Shown here one piece after another: positions 6,504 to 16,303 of a DNA stretch of 64,000 nt. The stretch's first letter is position 1, and each line of letters opens with the position of its first letter. Below the pieces are notes generated by a model that saw only the letters and a list, made by a program, of their open reading frames with translations, was not told the origin of the DNA and made no database searches. Both the position numbers and the translations under genes were made by a program. This DNA is from CAYJAZ01 sp964368455 (GTDB taxonomy: Bacteria; Desulfobacterota; Desulfovibrionia; Desulfovibrionales; Desulfovibrionaceae): positions 124,001-188,000 of the forward strand of contig CAYJAZ010000001.1 in assembly GCA_964368455.1 (NCBI GenBank), in the 5' to 3' direction.

Positions 6504-8465
6504 TTAACTTACTTGCCCACCATTTGGGATATTTTTCAAACAAGTGAGTAATCCTAAACAGTTGTCATCTCCAGCTGTAAGTATCATACCTTGTGATTCA
6601 AGGCCACGGATTTTTCTTGGTGCGAGATTTGTGACAACTATGAGCTGCTTTCCAACGATATCTTCTGGTTTTACGTGTTCTGCGATACCTGAACATATTT
6701 GCCTTGGTTTTTCTTCGCCAAGATCGATTTCTAATCTTAATAATTTATCTGCATTTGGGTGCTGTTCGGCAAGAAGAACAGTACCTATACGCATGTCTAC
6801 TTTTTGAAAATCTGCAAAGTCTAGATAGTCGTTTTTCTTACTTTCTTGAGACTGTTTTTCTGGATTTTTTTGCTTCTTTTCTTTTTTCACTTCTTCTTTC
6901 TTTGGCATTTCAAGACGCGGAAAGAGATTTGATGAAGAAGCTATTTCTGCATTATCAATAAGATTTGTTGCTGCTTGAACTCTTGAAGCAAGAACATTTT
7001 CTTTGAAATCAGCCATGTCAAAATTCTTTGCAAGCTGCTCTTGTAGGGTAGCAGATGCTTTTGGCATAACTGGGTAGATGAGCAGAGCAACCTTATACAT
7101 ATTTTCTAATAATGTGCGTATAACAGTTTGTAATCTTGCGATATCGTTTTGCTTGTATAATGCCCAAGGAGCTTGTGTGTCGACATATTTATTCATGGCT
7201 CGCACACTTTCCCATAGAGCATCTATAGCTTGTGAAAAACGCACTTCTTTGAAAAGCTGCGTGAAATTTGTGCAAGCATTGATGGTAGTTTCGTTGAGGG
7301 CAATATCGTCTTGTGTAAGATTTGTGAGAGCTGGAATATTGCTATTGAAATACTGCTTTGTCATGGAAAGCACACGTGAGAATAAATTACCAAGATCGTT
7401 AGCTAAATCTGCATTTATTCTTGTGATAAAGGCTTCGTCTGTGAAAGAAGCATCTGAACCGAAATTCATTTCACGCATGAGGAAGAAACGGAATTGATCT
7501 ATACCCATTTGCTGTGAAACAAAGAGTGGGTCTACAACATTTCCTAAAGATTTTGACATCTTAGTGTCTTTGACAAGCCAATAACCATGCACATTGAGAT
7601 GCTTGAAAAGTGGAATTTCAGCAGATTTTAACATTGTTGTCCAGAAGATAGCGTGAGGTTTTAATATATCCTTTGCTATAAGATGCTCGACATTTGCCCA
7701 ACGTTCGTTGAAGTCTTTCATGCTTGGTGAATTTTCATCTACTTGATAACCCATACCAGAAAGATAGGACACAAGAGCGTCAAACCAAACATAACAGACA
7801 TAATCTTTGTCAAAAGGTAGTTCAATACCCCATTCTAGACGTGATTTTGGACGAGAAATACACAAGTCTTCAAGCGAACCAGATTCTAAAAGTGCGAGTG
7901 TTTCGTTTTTGTAACGTTCTGGTCGGATGAAATCAGGATTGTCGTTGATATACTGCTTTAACCAATCAGCATATTTTGACATTTTGAAGAAATAGTTTTT
8001 TTCAGCTATGTATTCTGGTTTTGACTGATGCTGTGGGCATAGGCCGTCTTCTAATTCTTTTTCTGTGTAGAAACGTTCGCAACCAAAACAATAGTGTCCG
8101 CCGTATTCAGCAAAATAGATATCGCCTTTTTCATAGACTTTTTGTAATAAGTCTTGCACAACTTTTTTATGTTCGTCTGATGAAGTGCGCACAAAGGAAT
8201 GGTATTGAATTTCAAGCTTTTCCCACATATCTGAAAAAAGAGCTGAAATAGTATCTGTGAATTCTTTAGTTTCTTGTCCTGCTTCTTTTGCTGCTTTGAC
8301 TATTTTATCGCCATGCTCGTCTGTGCCAGTAAGGAAGAAAGCCTTTGTGCCTTGCATGCTGTAATATCTTGTAAGGCTATCAGCAAGAAAAGTTGTGTAG
8401 GCATGGCCTAGATGTGGTTTGGCGTTTACATAGTAAATTGGAGTCGTTAAAGCAAAGTTATTCAT
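6504..8465 (-). CDS. metG: Methionyl-tRNA synthetase
   Basis: This class I synthetase charges tRNA-Met. It has 653 residues. The HIGH-type motif is HLGH (18-21), a zinc knuckle CFGCERF... CPQH follows around residues 127-146, and KMSKS lies near 300. The C-terminal 110 residues form an EMAP/Arc1p-type tRNA-binding domain (DFQKVDMRIGTV, PNADKLLRLEIDLG), joined by a Lys-rich linker. It follows ricT with a 46-bp gap and is probably in one operon with it. The ricT-metG link is seen in other bacteria. Confidence 0.97.
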   Translation of the reverse strand: MNNFALTTPIYYVNAKPHLGHAYTTFLADSLTRYYSMQGTKAFFLTGTDEHGDKIVKAAKEAGQETKEFTDTISALFSDMWEKLEIQYHSFVRTSSDEHKKVVQDLLQKVYEKGDIYFAEYGGHYCFGCERFYTEKELEDGLCPQHQSKPEYIAEKNYFFKMSKYADWLKQYINDNPDFIRPERYKNETLALLESGSLEDLCISRPKSRLEWGIELPFDKDYVCYVWFDALVSYLSGMGYQVDENSPSMKDFNERWANVEHLIAKDILKPHAIFWTTMLKSAEIPLFKHLNVHGYWLVKDTKMSKSLGNVVDPLFVSQQMGIDQFRFFLMREMNFGSDASFTDEAFITRINADLANDLGNLFSRVLSMTKQYFNSNIPALTNLTQDDIALNETTINACTNFTQLFKEVRFSQAIDALWESVRAMNKYVDTQAPWALYKQNDIARLQTVIRTLLENMYKVALLIYPVMPKASATLQEQLAKNFDMADFKENVLASRVQAATNLIDNAEIASSSNLFPRLEMPKKEEVKKEKKQKNPEKQSQESKKNDYLDFADFQKVDMRIGTVLLAEQHPNADKLLRLEIDLGEEKPRQICSGIAEHVKPEDIVGKQLIVVTNLAPRKIRGLESQGMILTAGDDNCLGLLTCLKNIPNGGQVS

Positions 8466-8511
8466 TTTATTCTATACCTTTATTCGTGTCGTATTTCTTT
8501 AAGCTTTGGGC

Positions 8512-9498
8512 TTATTTGTTTTGGTCTTGTTCTTCTTCAAAAGCGGGATCAAATATAGAAAGATCAGGATCGTTTTCTATCATTTCAGGATCGACTTCGC
8601 AATTGATGAATGGTTCAGCCTTATAGGTGTTATTTTGCTTAGGCTGTTTATTTTCGTTTTGCACAGGAACGTCAGGGCGACGTGGATTTATATCCGCCCA
8701 TTCTTCTAAAGTCATTTCAAATTCTGGCCCGCTTTCTGGCAAGAGTGCAATGGAATTTCTAAACATATTTGCACGCAATACTCGCATATAACCATTGTCG
8801 GTTAAATAGCGTTTGCCAAGTTTTGGACATGATTTATGAAAAACTTCATAGGCTTCTTGCTCGAAAGAAAGACAACAGAGCAATCTGCCACATACGCCTG
8901 AAATTTTAGTTGGATTGAGAAATAGATTTTGCTCTTTTGCCATCTTGATAGTCACAGGGGCAAAATTTGTTAAATAGCGTCTACAACAACAAATCATACC
9001 ACAATTGCCAAGCGAGCCCACCATCTGAGTTTCGTGTCTTACGCCGATTTGACGAAGTTCTATACGTGTTCTGTATTCTTTGACAAGATCTTTGACAAGT
9101 TCTCTAAAGTCAATACGTGTAGGTGCTGTGAAATAGAAGATAAGCTTTGATTTATCGCATAAAACAGAAACATCAACCACTTTCATGTCTAATTCACGTT
9201 CACGTGAACTTTTAACGCAAAATTTCTTTGCGTCTTCCATGAGGATTTCGTTTTCTTGTGCTATAAAAGTTTCTTCTTCGGTTGGTAAGGAGATTTTTGG
9301 AGCAGAAGCTGGGATAACTTCATTGCAATAAGGCCTTTGCCATGCAACTCTTCCAAAATGTCTTTCTTCATCACTTTGTGCAATAACAAGGCTATTGTAA
9401 TTGAGAGGAATAAATTTTCCGTCTATCTGTGGCAAGTCGTATAAGCAAGGGATTATTTGCCCATGCTTGCTGTATTGTATTCCGATGATTTGTTTCAT
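8512..9498 (-). CDS. ricT: PSP1-domain protein (RicT/YaaT type)
   Basis: This 328-residue protein has the PSP1 core, including the cysteine-rich block GMICCCRRYL and the second block GVCGRLLCCLSFE, which in the RicT family help bind Fe-S clusters in the RicAFT complex. In Bacillus that complex supports mRNA processing; here the role is inferred. The C-terminal tail (about residues 270-328) is acidic and likely disordered. It lies 4 bp after the cpoB-like gene and upstream of metG. Confidence 0.85.
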   Translation of the reverse strand: MKQIIGIQYSKHGQIIPCLYDLPQIDGKFIPLNYNSLVIAQSDEERHFGRVAWQRPYCNEVIPASAPKISLPTEEETFIAQENEILMEDAKKFCVKSSRERELDMKVVDVSVLCDKSKLIFYFTAPTRIDFRELVKDLVKEYRTRIELRQIGVRHETQMVGSLGNCGMICCCRRYLTNFAPVTIKMAKEQNLFLNPTKISGVCGRLLCCLSFEQEAYEVFHKSCPKLGKRYLTDNGYMRVLRANMFRNSIALLPESGPEFEMTLEEWADINPRRPDVPVQNENKQPKQNNTYKAEPFINCEVDPEMIENDPDLSIFDPAFEEEQDQNK

Positions 9499-9502
9499 AA
9501 TA

Positions 9503-10351
9503 TTATAAAGGTTTGAGGTTTAGCTTTTGTGCTAACTTGCTTGCTTCGCTGTTTGGCCAATCTTCATAAAGAACGCTTACATGCAAGGCTGCATTTGAAC
9601 TATCATTAAGTTTTTCGTAAGCAAGGGCTGTTTTGAGAAGGGCATCAGCAGTTTTAGAGGATTGTGGGAAGCGTGCAAGAACATCTTTAAATGCATAGAT
9701 TGCATTTGTGTAGTCGTGCACAGCATAATCGCATTCACCAAGCCAGTAGAGGGCATTTACCACATAGGAAGAAGAAGGGAAATTTTTCAAAAAGAGTTTA
9801 AAAGCTTCTTTTGAATCTGCGTATTTTCCAGTTCTGTAGAGATTGAGAGCGACCTTATACGCAGTATCAGGGCCAGCCTTTGTCACAGCTTTATCAACTG
9901 CAGATTTTTTTTCTATAGCAACTCTTTCTACTTTTTTAGGTGGAATAACCACTCTTTCAACTTTCTTTGGCGGAATTTGAACATTGCTATCTTTTGCTGG
10001 TGGCATAGGGAATTTTTCATTCTCCTTGCCAATGGAAGCAAGTGCTTCTTGTGCCGCACTTTTTGAAGTAGTTTGAGAGCTTATAGGCTGATTATTGACG
10101 AGTTTTTGTATAGTGCTTTGATCTTGGTTTTTTGAAATTTGAGTTCCTTCTTCTTGTGACTTTGTAAGCACACGTCTTTGAGAAGTTTTTAGCTCTTCTT
10201 GTAATACTTTTACTTCTTCTTCTAATTCATTGATCTTCAGTTCTACTGCTCTAATTTTTAAATCTTGCATAGAAGGCTCAATGAAGGTACATGCTGACAA
10301 AAAGAGAGTCACAAAAGATATTAGTAGTAAAAGTAAGGTATTTTTTCTCAT
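9503..10351 (-). CDS. CpoB/YbgF-like lipoprotein with TPR repeats
   Basis: The 282-residue precursor has a lipoprotein signal ending in LSAC (Cys about residue 21), then a coiled coil (ELKINELEEEVKVLQEELK), a low-complexity linker with KKVERVVIPP repeats, and three TPR-like units at the C-terminus (YRTGKYADSKEAFKLFL, FPSSSYVVNALYWLGECDY, FPQSSKTADALLKTALAYEK). This is the layout of CpoB/YbgF, which links peptidoglycan synthesis to the Tol-Pal system. No tol or pal gene is present here, so the exact role is an inference. Confidence 0.8.
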   Translation of the reverse strand: MRKNTLLLLLISFVTLFLSACTFIEPSMQDLKIRAVELKINELEEEVKVLQEELKTSQRRVLTKSQEEGTQISKNQDQSTIQKLVNNQPISSQTTSKSAAQEALASIGKENEKFPMPPAKDSNVQIPPKKVERVVIPPKKVERVAIEKKSAVDKAVTKAGPDTAYKVALNLYRTGKYADSKEAFKLFLKNFPSSSYVVNALYWLGECDYAVHDYTNAIYAFKDVLARFPQSSKTADALLKTALAYEKLNDSSNAALHVSVLYEDWPNSEASKLAQKLNLKPL

Positions 10352-10473
10352 AAGAACTCACAAGGAAGAAATTATATAAAAAACGTGCTTTGATATGGAA
10401 TAAGATACTAGATAGTCTACTAAAGTGCAAGTCTTTCTTTTGCAAGACAAAGTAAAAGCATAAGCAGAAGGCA

Positions 10474-10503
10474 TAAAAAAACCCGATTTCTCGGGTTTTT
10501 TTG
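10474..10503 (-). terminator. Terminator downstream of the trmI operon
   Basis: ACCCGA-TTTC-TCGGGT is flanked by A and T runs, so it could act in both directions. For minus-strand genes it ends the helicase-trmI transcript after the duplicated trmI tail. Confidence 0.9.
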
Positions 10504-10514
10504 CTTTTCATATT

Positions 10515-10580
10515 TGTTTTGTCACGCTGTGCCCCTTACAAACGAAAGCTCGCTTGTAAGAAGCGTGGTTCTTACTTACA
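10515..10580. repeat. Repeat family A, distal copy at trmI
   Basis: It contains TCACGCTGTG, CGCTTGTAAGAAGCGTGG and related blocks, similar to 10645-10722. It lies beyond the duplicated trmI tail, so the order is trmI, repeat, trmI tail, repeat, terminator. Confidence 0.75.
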
Positions 10581-10581
10581 T

Positions 10582-10636
10582 TTAATCTTCAGAACTCAAA
10601 TCATCTAAACCTAAACGCTCTCTGCGTGCAGCTTCT
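10582..10636 (-). pseudogene. Duplicated 3' end of trmI (17 codons plus stop)
   Basis: Read on the minus strand it encodes EAARRERLGLDDLSSED and a stop. The true trmI end is EAARRERLGLDDLASED, so one residue differs. There is no start codon or ribosome site. The fragment is the same length as the duplicated rpsA tail at 413-466. Confidence 0.93.
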
Positions 10637-10644
10637 ATTCAGAT

Positions 10645-10722
10645 TCGTTTCGCCACGCTGTGGACGAAACCTCGCTTGTAAGAAGCGTGGTTCTTACTAC
10701 GCTCGCTAAAGATTTTGTTCAC
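10645..10722. repeat. Repeat family A, proximal copy at trmI
   Basis: It holds TTTCGCCACGCTGTGG, ACGAAACCTCGCTTGTAAG and ACGCTCGCTAAAG. It lies between trmI and the copied trmI tail. Confidence 0.75.
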
Positions 10723-10742
10723 GAGTTTTCAACTCGTTCACA

Positions 10743-11633
10743 TTAATCTTCTGAAGCTAAGTCATCTAAACCTAAACGCTCTCTGCGTGCAGCTTCTTGT
10801 TTTCTTTCTCTTGTGCCAAGTTTGAGTGAATTATCCCAAACTTGTGTTCTTTTTTGGTGTTTTGTAAACACTAAGAAACCAGTATGAGCACTCATTCTGT
10901 CTGCTGGACGCAATCTGTCTGGAACAGGTTTCCATGGACGCACAAGAATTTCACATACTTCTGTTTCTTCAAAATCTCTTTTTTCAAGAGCAAAAAGAAG
11001 TGTTGAAACTTGATCTACTGTTGGCAATAAAAAGGCAATTGGTGCGCCAGGTTTTAATGCTTCAAGTGCATGATCAAGATAGTCTTGCGGAGTGCGAACA
11101 TCTAAGAAAAGAGCGTCAGCTTTTTCGCCATTTAAAATATTTGGATCGTTCAATCCAAAGCCTTCAGCAATATCTCTGTGATGGAAATTAACATTTTCGC
11201 CAACTCCAGCCCATGCAACATTGCGTTTTGCTAATTTATGAAATTCTTCTCTTGCTTCAAATGAATGTATCTTACCTGTTTTACCAGACACCCAAGACAA
11301 AGCAATAGTGAAACCACCAGAACCAGAGCCAGCCTCAAGAATTGTTCTGCCTTCGCCAGCAGAAAGTTTCATGATGATATAGGCCATATCTTTTGGATAC
11401 ATTATCTGAGTTTGTCTTTTGATACCCATGATAAGATCATAAAGCTCAGGTTTAATCAGCCTAAAAGGATAGTTTAAAGAAGTGTATACTTCATCGCCAT
11501 AATCAGCTTTTACAAGTTCATCTGCGTATAAAATACCGTCTTGGCTTTCGAATTTCTTTTCTTCTTCAAGACGTACGAGTTTACGTTTGCCGCGAGGCGA
11601 AAGAAGAATAACTAAATCATTATATTTTAACAT
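10743..11633 (-). CDS. trmI: tRNA (adenine-58-N1)-methyltransferase
   Basis: TrmI uses S-adenosylmethionine to methylate A58 in the tRNA T loop. The 296-residue protein has the N-terminal beta domain (residues 1-75), the RQTQIMYPKDMAYII segment typical of the family, and the SAM site LEAGSGSGGFT near residue 108. ALFLDVRTP (near 175) is the later motif. The C-terminus is basic then acidic. It is last in the minus-strand group helicase, 154-residue protein, trmI, with an 11-bp gap to its neighbour. Its last 17 codons are copied downstream. Confidence 0.93.
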   Translation of the reverse strand: MLKYNDLVILLSPRGKRKLVRLEEEKKFESQDGILYADELVKADYGDEVYTSLNYPFRLIKPELYDLIMGIKRQTQIMYPKDMAYIIMKLSAGEGRTILEAGSGSGGFTIALSWVSGKTGKIHSFEAREEFHKLAKRNVAWAGVGENVNFHHRDIAEGFGLNDPNILNGEKADALFLDVRTPQDYLDHALEALKPGAPIAFLLPTVDQVSTLLFALEKRDFEETEVCEILVRPWKPVPDRLRPADRMSAHTGFLVFTKHQKRTQVWDNSLKLGTRERKQEAARRERLGLDDLASED

Positions 11634-11644
11634 GTTCTACCTTT

Positions 11645-12109
11645 TTATGAATACAAAAGATTGTCAAAAAAGAATTGATATTTTGCACGCAAAATAAGCG
11701 AAAGTTTAAGATTTGCTGCCTTTTTCTTTGCTTCACGAACTTCAGCAAAAGAGAGCAAATGCTCTGCTATAGCACTGAAGTCGTGTTCTTTTTTGTCTGT
11801 CAATTTAGAATAATAGAAGTCGATTTTTTGCACACTTTTCACTTTTCTGCTTTTTGAAAAAAGTTTTTCTTGTCGCATAAAGCTTGTGTATAAAAATTCT
11901 GAATTTTCGGGAAAGGAACGATCAAGAGCAAATCGCCAAAGAGCGACATAAAGAGTGGTGAATTCTTCAACCATTCTTCTTTTTTTCAACCATGCAAAAA
12001 AACCAAAGTGTAGTGCTGCTAGTTCTTGATACAAATCTAGATCAAAAAGCATACTGTTTGCATTTAATATTACATTTTCGATAATGTCTTGATTAAATTC
12101 CGTTTTCAT
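11645..12109 (-). CDS. Hypothetical protein, 154 residues
   Basis: I do not recognise this family. The protein is predicted helical, rich in Phe, Leu and Lys, with no signal peptide or clear membrane segment. It lies 2 bp after the DEAD-box helicase and 11 bp before trmI, so it is in the same operon; an RNA-related role is possible but not shown. Codon use resembles its neighbours, which supports a real gene. Confidence 0.75.
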   Translation of the reverse strand: MKTEFNQDIIENVILNANSMLFDLDLYQELAALHFGFFAWLKKRRMVEEFTTLYVALWRFALDRSFPENSEFLYTSFMRQEKLFSKSRKVKSVQKIDFYYSKLTDKKEHDFSAIAEHLLSFAEVREAKKKAANLKLSLILRAKYQFFFDNLLYS

Positions 12110-12111
12110 AT

Positions 12112-14583
12112 TTATTTTCCTTTTCTATGAAACTTCTGCTTACCTTTATTATTTCCCTTGTTGTGTGAAGAAGATTTCTTTCTTGGTGAAAATTTAGACG
12201 CATCGTCACGAGAAAAATCTCTATCCTCATTTGAACCAAATTTTCCACGGCCTCTTAATGGACGCATGAAATTATCGTCTTCGAAAACTTTGAAATTTTC
12301 TTCTTTATTGTTTGAATCTTTGCTTCTTTGTGGAAGAAAAGATTTTCTAGAATAGTCATTTCTGTCTTCGTTGTGCGATCTAGAACGACTTGGTGTTCTT
12401 TCGCCGTTTTGTGCGAAATCTTCAAAATTTGAACGATTTCTTCTTGGGAAATCATTACCTTGTCTTTCTTGTCTGTCGCTATTTCCACTTCTTCTGAAAG
12501 ATCTGTCATTTCTGTCGTTTCTATCATTTCTGAAGTTTCTATCGTTTCTGTCGTTTCTGTCAAAGCGAGGGGAGTCAAAGAAGACATCATCGTCATTATG
12601 GTTTTTAGCTTGTGAGGTGAAAGTTTTTCTTAAAGAAAAAGCATCATTGTTTCTGTCTTCATTTCTGTCTCTTCTTTTGAAATCTCTGCCTCTACCATCT
12701 CTGCCTCTATTGTCTCTATCGCCTCTGCCTCTATTATCTCTGTCGCCACGAGGAGTGAAAGAACGTTCTCTGTTTTCGTTAAAAGAACTGTCATTTCTTT
12801 CTTCGTTGCCAAAAGAATTTTCTCTTTTGAAAGATCTTTCTTGTTTGTCATGACGCCAAGGAGCATTTCTGTCAGAGCGATCAAAAGAATTGTTTTCTCT
12901 TCCTTCTCTGTTTTCAGCAAAACTTGGTCTTGGGCTTCTTTCTCTTTGTCCGCCACTACGTCCACGAGGGCCACGAGGGCCGTATTTTGCTCTCATTTCA
13001 GCTTGAAAGTCGTCACGCATTGAATCAAGAGTGTCATCGCTAGAAAAAGATCTTTCTTCTTTTTTCTGGAACTGGTTTCTGCCATTTCTGCCTCTTGTAT
13101 GACTTTGTTTTTCAACTTTTGGATTTAAAGCTTTTTGATAAACTTCGTCTAAAAGCATAGCAAGTAAGAAGATATTTTCTTTGTCTTCATTTTCATTGCT
13201 TACTAATTGTTCAACCAATTCAATAAAGCGTTCTACTCTTTCTTTTTCTAAACCATTAAGGTTACGTTTTTGTTGTTCGAGCATTGCAAGCACTCTTTGG
13301 CTCACAACTCTTGCAACATCTTCTTCTTTTGGTGTTTCGTAAGGTAACATTTCTATATCGTAAAATTTTGCTATTTTTTGCATTTCTAATCTCTCCATTG
13401 TGTCTGCCAGTGAAATTACTGTTCCTGATGCCCCTGCTCTTGCTGTTCTTCCTGCTCTGTGTATGTAGGATTCTCTGTCTTCTGGTGGTTCATACAAGAA
13501 AACGTGTGAGAGCATTGGAATATCTATGCCTCGAGCAGCTACGTCTGTGGCGACAACAAATCTGGTATCTCCTTTGCGTAAACGAGAAAGTACGAATTCA
13601 CGCTTAGATTGAGAAAGTTCAGAAGAAAGTTCTTCTGCATTATAGCCAAAACCTTTAAGCACTTGTGCAATATAATGTACAGTTGCTTTAGTGTTGCAAA
13701 AAATAATAGAAGAAGTTGGGTTTTCAATTTCTAACATGCGAATAAGAGCTCTGTCTTTTTCCATTTTAGAACAATGAACACAAAAATGTTGCATATTTGC
13801 AATATGCACTTGCCCTTGTGAAAGAGATAAAAGCTCTGGCTCTTTTAAGAATTCTTTAGCAAGCTTAAGCACATTGTGTGGGTAAGTTGCTGAAAAAAGT
13901 GTGACTAAGATATCTTTACCTTCAGGTAAATCCTTTGGTAGATATTCTTGCAAGGCTTTCATGTCTGGATAAAATCCAATTGAAAGCATTCTGTCTGCTT
14001 CATCAAAAACAAGAGCTTTTAAGCATTCTAGCTTAAGTGTTCCTTTTTGTAAATGGTCTAAAATTCGGCCAGGGGTGCCAATTATCAGTTGTGCACCTTT
14101 TTTGAGTGCATCAAGCTGTTTCTGATATGGAACACCACCATAAAGAGTTATACTACGAATATTTTCGCCAAAGAGTTTTTTAGCTTCTTTTTCTACTTGT
14201 ACCGCGAGTTCACGAGTTGGAACAAGCACTAAAGCTTGTGCTTTTGGAAGATCTAATTCGATTTTTTCGATTAATGGTAAAAGGTATGCACCAGTTTTGC
14301 CAGATCCTGTACGTGATTGAATCATCATGTGTCTACCTTCTAAAAGGTATGGAATGGCATGTGCTTGAACAGGCATAACTTCTGCCCAACCTGCTCTTTG
14401 GTAGGCTTCTACAATTGCAGGAGGTAGAGTTTCAAAAGTTGCTGCTTCTAATGGATTTTCAGGTGCTTTTGTGATTTTAGCTAAATCTTCATTTTGATCA
14501 TTATAGCTAGATTTTCTGGACGATGACGAATGGGAGGACGATGAGCGTGAGAAATTGCTCTTTCCTCTTTTTTTGAAAGCCAT
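12112..14583 (-). CDS. DEAD-box RNA helicase with a long charged tail
   Basis: The protein has 823 residues. Its helicase core (about residues 45-420) has a Q-motif region (PVQAHAIPYL), SRTGSGKT, PTRELA, GTPGR, DEAD (VFDEADRML), SAT and HRAGRTARAG. A region resembling the DbpA/CsdA-type extension follows. The last 300 residues are low complexity, rich in Arg, Asp, Asn and Ser (repeats such as RDNRGRGDRDNRGR and RNDRNDRNDR), probably disordered and RNA-binding. It starts the operon with the 154-residue gene and trmI. It could be a CsdA/DeaD-like cold or ribosome-assembly helicase. Confidence 0.92.
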   Translation of the reverse strand: MAFKKRGKSNFSRSSSSHSSSSRKSSYNDQNEDLAKITKAPENPLEAATFETLPPAIVEAYQRAGWAEVMPVQAHAIPYLLEGRHMMIQSRTGSGKTGAYLLPLIEKIELDLPKAQALVLVPTRELAVQVEKEAKKLFGENIRSITLYGGVPYQKQLDALKKGAQLIIGTPGRILDHLQKGTLKLECLKALVFDEADRMLSIGFYPDMKALQEYLPKDLPEGKDILVTLFSATYPHNVLKLAKEFLKEPELLSLSQGQVHIANMQHFCVHCSKMEKDRALIRMLEIENPTSSIIFCNTKATVHYIAQVLKGFGYNAEELSSELSQSKREFVLSRLRKGDTRFVVATDVAARGIDIPMLSHVFLYEPPEDRESYIHRAGRTARAGASGTVISLADTMERLEMQKIAKFYDIEMLPYETPKEEDVARVVSQRVLAMLEQQKRNLNGLEKERVERFIELVEQLVSNENEDKENIFLLAMLLDEVYQKALNPKVEKQSHTRGRNGRNQFQKKEERSFSSDDTLDSMRDDFQAEMRAKYGPRGPRGRSGGQRERSPRPSFAENREGRENNSFDRSDRNAPWRHDKQERSFKRENSFGNEERNDSSFNENRERSFTPRGDRDNRGRGDRDNRGRDGRGRDFKRRDRNEDRNNDAFSLRKTFTSQAKNHNDDDVFFDSPRFDRNDRNDRNFRNDRNDRNDRSFRRSGNSDRQERQGNDFPRRNRSNFEDFAQNGERTPSRSRSHNEDRNDYSRKSFLPQRSKDSNNKEENFKVFEDDNFMRPLRGRGKFGSNEDRDFSRDDASKFSPRKKSSSHNKGNNKGKQKFHRKGK

Positions 14584-14782
14584 GTATTTTCCTAATGTGG
14601 GTTAAAGTATGCTTTTTTACGGGGGCAACACGCATGCCCTAGTTATTCATTGATTTTAATAGTTAAGATTCAATGGAATAAGAAAGCTATAAGAAAAGTA
14701 GATGAAAAAACATCTGCTTTTTAGAGAGTGTGCAAGCATATATTTATTATGCTATTAATTATAATACTCTGTTTTGCCTATA

Positions 14783-15895
14783 CTATTTTTTAAACAACTT
14801 CTTTACTTTTGTTGTTATTTTACTGTTATGTCTTTTTTCTAATGTTTCGTATTTGAGCAATAAATCAGCTTGTTCTTTTGAAATGTCTGTTGGTATTTCA
14901 ACAGTGATTGGTAGAAGTAGATCGCCAACACGCGATTCATTTGGGTATGGTAAACCTTTACCCGGAATTTTTAATACAGTGCCTGGTTGTGTGCCAGCAG
15001 GTATGTCAAATTCAATTTCTCCACCATTTTCGCTTTCGTCAAGAGTTGGAACTTGTACTCTTGCTCCAAGTGTAGCATTGACAAAGGAAATGCTCACTCT
15101 ATAGATCAAATCTTGATCTTGGCGTTCAAAAATAGCATCGTCTTCCACAGTAATGAAGATATATAAGTCCCCGTTAGGGCCGCCATTTTCACCTGAATCG
15201 CCTTCACCACGTAATCTCATGCGTGCACCTGTAAAAACACCAGCAGGTATCTTTACATCAAGACTACGTTCAACTTCAACAAAACCTCTCCCTTTGCATG
15301 TTTTACATGGAGTGGTTATAACTTTACCCGCACCTCGACAAACAGAACAAGTTGCATTGACTTGGAAAAAGCCAGCATTTTGTCTAATTACGCCAGCGCC
15401 ATTACAATGCTTACAGGTTTCAGGATGAGAACCTGGTGCAGCACCGTCGCCGTGACAAGTGTCACAAACATTTGTTCTTGGAACAATAATAGTTTTTTGA
15501 ATGCCCTTTGCAGCTTCACGAAAAGCTATAGTGAGATTATAGCGTAAATCATCGCCTTGTCTTGCTCTAGGGCCTCTTTGCCTTGAGTTAAAGCCAAATA
15601 AATCGCCGAAAATATCGCCAAAACTGGAGAATATATCGTCAGCTGAACTAAAACCTGCACCGCCATTACCAAATGGATCTGCAGTGCCGTATTTGTCATA
15701 ATTAGCACGTTTTTGCGGATCTCTCAAAACATCGTAGGCTTCAGCAGCTTGTTTGAAGTTTTCTTCAGCTTCTTTATCGCCTGGATTTCTGTCTGGGTGA
15801 AATTTCATAGCCTTTGATCTATAGGCTTTTTTAATTTCTTCTTCGCTTGCATTTGTTTGCAGTTCAAGGATTTCGTAATAGGATGGCTTGCTCAT
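14783..15895 (-). CDS. dnaJ: Chaperone protein DnaJ
   Basis: DnaJ stimulates the ATPase of DnaK and presents unfolded clients. The 370-residue protein is full length: a J domain with HPD at residues 33-35, a Gly/Phe-rich stretch (DPFGNGGAGF), four zinc motifs CDTCHGDG, CKHCNGAG, CSVCRGAG and CKTCKGRG, and a C-terminal client-binding region. It follows rpoZ with a 51-bp gap. dnaK is not in the window. Confidence 0.98.
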   Translation of the reverse strand: MSKPSYYEILELQTNASEEEIKKAYRSKAMKFHPDRNPGDKEAEENFKQAAEAYDVLRDPQKRANYDKYGTADPFGNGGAGFSSADDIFSSFGDIFGDLFGFNSRQRGPRARQGDDLRYNLTIAFREAAKGIQKTIIVPRTNVCDTCHGDGAAPGSHPETCKHCNGAGVIRQNAGFFQVNATCSVCRGAGKVITTPCKTCKGRGFVEVERSLDVKIPAGVFTGARMRLRGEGDSGENGGPNGDLYIFITVEDDAIFERQDQDLIYRVSISFVNATLGARVQVPTLDESENGGEIEFDIPAGTQPGTVLKIPGKGLPYPNESRVGDLLLPITVEIPTDISKEQADLLLKYETLEKRHNSKITTKVKKLFKK

Positions 15896-15946
15896 AAGTG
15901 TAGGTGTGTTTTTAGTTTATACTAAATAATTATAGCACGTTATAGG

Positions 15947-16168
15947 TTAACTGATTTTTTCTTCCACAGGAGTATAGTAACTCATGTCTTCAGGAAAAAC
16001 CTTACCTTGAGCTATTTCACGCAAAGCTGTAACAGCTTCTTTGTTGCGAGATTCTACTAATGGCTCATAGCCATCGCGGTATTGCCTTACACGCTTAATT
16101 GCCATTTGTACGAGTAAAAATCTATTGTTCACGCGTTCTTGACAGTCTTCAACGGTAATTCTTGCCAT
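15947..16168 (-). CDS. rpoZ: RNA polymerase omega subunit
   Basis: This 73-residue protein begins MARITVEDCQERVNNRFLLV and continues with RNKEAVTALREIAQGKV, both family marks. Omega promotes assembly of RNA polymerase through the beta' subunit. It lies upstream of dnaJ on the same strand. A 130-bp AT-rich gap precedes it. Confidence 0.96.
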   Translation of the reverse strand: MARITVEDCQERVNNRFLLVQMAIKRVRQYRDGYEPLVESRNKEAVTALREIAQGKVFPEDMSYYTPVEEKIS

Positions 16169-16303
16169 GATTTCCTCATTAATTTAATTAAATAATAAAA
16201 AAAAGTTTGTCTTTCTATGTAAACCTCTTTAATATGCTTGTCAAGTTTAACTTTTATTTATTAAATTTTTTAAAATAGTTAGTTTTTTATTAGAACTTAA
16301 CAT

